From: Clostridium_AM sp963780135
GTDB taxonomy: Bacteria; Bacillota; Clostridia; Clostridiales; Clostridiaceae
Direction of reading: 5' to 3'
Assembly: GCA_963780135.1 (NCBI GenBank)
Contig: CAWAAR010000002.1
Location: 322,295-386,294 of the forward strand
DNA length: 64,000 nt
Position 1 is the stretch's first letter, and every line of letters begins with the position of its first letter. The notes under the pieces are model-generated. The model ran no database searches, had not been told where the DNA came from, and saw only the letters and a list, made by a program, of their open reading frames with translations. Positions 63,230-64,000 of the stretch are shown here, one piece after another. The position numbers and the translations under genes were made by a program.

Positions 63230-63317
63230 GGTGCTGAAGACCGGAATCGAACCGGTACGGGTTTTAAAGCCCGCAGGATTTTAAGTCCTGTGCGTCTGCC
63301 AGTTCCGCCACTCCAGC
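63229..63317 (-). tRNA. tRNA-Leu (anticodon UAA)
   Basis: On the minus strand the acceptor GCTGGAG pairs with CTTCAGC, followed by ACCA, so CCA is encoded. The anticodon arm GGACTTAAAATCC presents UAA in the loop CTTAAAA. A long variable arm (GCGGGCTTTAAAACCCGT) marks a class II tRNA, and the T arm is CCGGTTCGATTCCGG. Length is 89 bases including CCA. A consensus promoter lies just upstream. Confidence 0.96.
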
Positions 63318-63338
63318 AAGTTACTGCCGACAAAATCT

Positions 63339-63367
63339 ATTATAATAAATCTTATATTAGTTGTCAA
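63339..63367 (-). promoter_or_regulatory. tRNA-Leu promoter
   Basis: On the minus strand TTGACA (63362-63367), 17 bases and TATAAT (63339-63344) are a perfect sigma-A match, about 22 bases before the tRNA 5' end. Confidence 0.9.
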
Positions 63368-63462
63368 TGTTTATATGAGTTTTTTCAAAATAAATTTAAG
63401 TGATTGATTTAAATTAAAAAAAAGCAACATATATATGCGATCATTTTGAGAAATATATTATT

Positions 63463-63748
63463 CGTGGGAATAGCAAGAATGCAAAAAGGAAGTAGCATAT
63501 AGAAGGAAAGCTAAAATCAAGGTAGCTAAATTACATGAAAAGATAATTAATCAAAGAAAAGAGCATGTTACACAAAGTAAGAACTCAATTAATTAACGAA
63601 AACTAAGTTATAATGATTGAGGACTTAAAAGTAAGCAATATGATAAAAAATCATAGATTAACTAAATCAATAGCTGATGTTATTTGGTCAGAGGTTAGAG
63701 GAATGTTGGTAGATAGGGCTGAATGGTATGAGATAGAAATATATTAGT
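63463..63748 (+). pseudogene. Degenerate tnpB (IS200/IS605 OrfB) fragment
   Basis: Pieces of the central TnpB sequence are readable in different frames: ARMQKGSS near 63474-63500, RRKAKIKVAKLHEKIINQRK from about 63501, then RTQLINEN, a stop, and VIMIEDLKVSNMIKNHRLTK and SIADVIWSEVRGMLVDRAEW up to 63748. At least two frameshifts and one internal stop interrupt it, and the N-terminus and zinc-ribbon end are missing. It is a dead remnant of an RNA-guided transposon-associated nuclease; no intact IS ends were recognised. Confidence 0.85.
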
Positions 63749-64000
63749 TGAATCTACTTCGCCAGGCGTATCAATACATAAATAATGGTGAAAAACGAAG
63801 ATATATTGAAAAAAAAGGATATAAATCTGTATACTAATCTGTTTGTATAATTATATACCAAAAAATTATGATAAAATAACAACTGTCGTCGAGAGATGAC
63901 GGCGATTTAAGAAAAAAATAAAAACTTAAAAGTTTATTGACAAAATTCTTAAATCATGATAATATAAAAAAGCCATCAATTGTATGGCACAATGGTCCTT
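63749..64000 (+). promoter_or_regulatory. Window end: hairpin and candidate outward promoter
   Basis: No gene is visible. GTCGTC/GACGGC near 63884-63904 forms a small hairpin. TTGACA (63937-63942) with TAATAT (63960-63965, 17-base spacer) or GATAAT (63958-63963, 15-base spacer) may be a promoter for a gene beyond the window. Confidence 0.4.

Noticed and set aside
63082..63333. Minus-strand open frame of 83 codons across tRNA-Leu
   Set aside because: It overlaps the tRNA and its terminator and has the typical spurious tRNA translation; no ribosome-binding site.

Overview
The window is low-GC, gene-dense clostridial DNA. Strong AGGAGG ribosome-binding sites, TTGACA/TATAAT promoters, S-layer type CWB2 proteins, a crt-hbd-thl-bcd-etfB-etfA butyryl-CoA operon and several clostridial hypothetical families point to Clostridium sensu stricto. 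The mix recalls solventogenic or acetogenic species such as the C. carboxidivorans/scatologenes group, but the species is a guess from memory.

Layout. 1-7.7 kb: a DUF4160/DUF2442 pair, then envelope genes (a membrane-anchored protein, two CWB2 surface proteins, a small coiled-coil protein). 7.8-20.2 kb: an export region with a MarR regulator, three tandem TolC-like secreted proteins, a lipoprotein HlyD-type adaptor, two ABC-2 permeases, a SLAP-domain protein and a MacA/MacB-like ABC exporter. 20.3-38.4 kb: mostly housekeeping genes (membrane pyrophosphatase with a frameshift, EamA transporters, ABC-F ATPase, second SLAP protein, S41 protease, YgjP-like metalloprotein, MntP, Fur-family regulator, HD-GYP, rhomboid, FtsH, a DUF1232 gene with a frameshift, RNase H, YtxH). 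38.8-44.2 kb: two tandem HTH-TPR regulators and clpB. 44.2-52.6 kb: the butyryl-CoA operon, with a 618-bp control region in front and a sigma-54 enhancer-binding protein gene behind. 52.7-64 kb: galE, murT-gatD, a polysaccharide deacetylase, a transporter, pckA, an aromatic-acid-exporter-like gene, uppP, a small Cys-rich gene, tRNA-Leu(UAA) and a decayed tnpB.

Most interesting points. (1) The crt operon has a near-consensus -24/-12 promoter (GG-N10-GC), a cluster of TGTTGC-N5-TGCA sites upstream, and a GAFTGA-type activator gene at its 3' end. This reads as a self-contained sigma-54 control circuit for butyrate/butanol carbon flow. (2) Five intergenic elements (three full copies of about 230-245 bp, two reduced) have arms built of heptamer units. 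Arm sequence differs between copies but the two arms of each copy stay complementary, around a conserved core. (3) A regulator, TolC-like, adaptor and exporter array sits in an organism expected to lack an outer membrane, with a 30-bp perfect palindrome exactly at the adaptor promoter's predicted start. (4) Three genes appear broken by one missing base in or next to homopolymers, which could be assembly error or real phase variation.

Coordinates of starts were chosen by ribosome-binding-site spacing. All functional calls are by recognition of families and motifs, without database searches.
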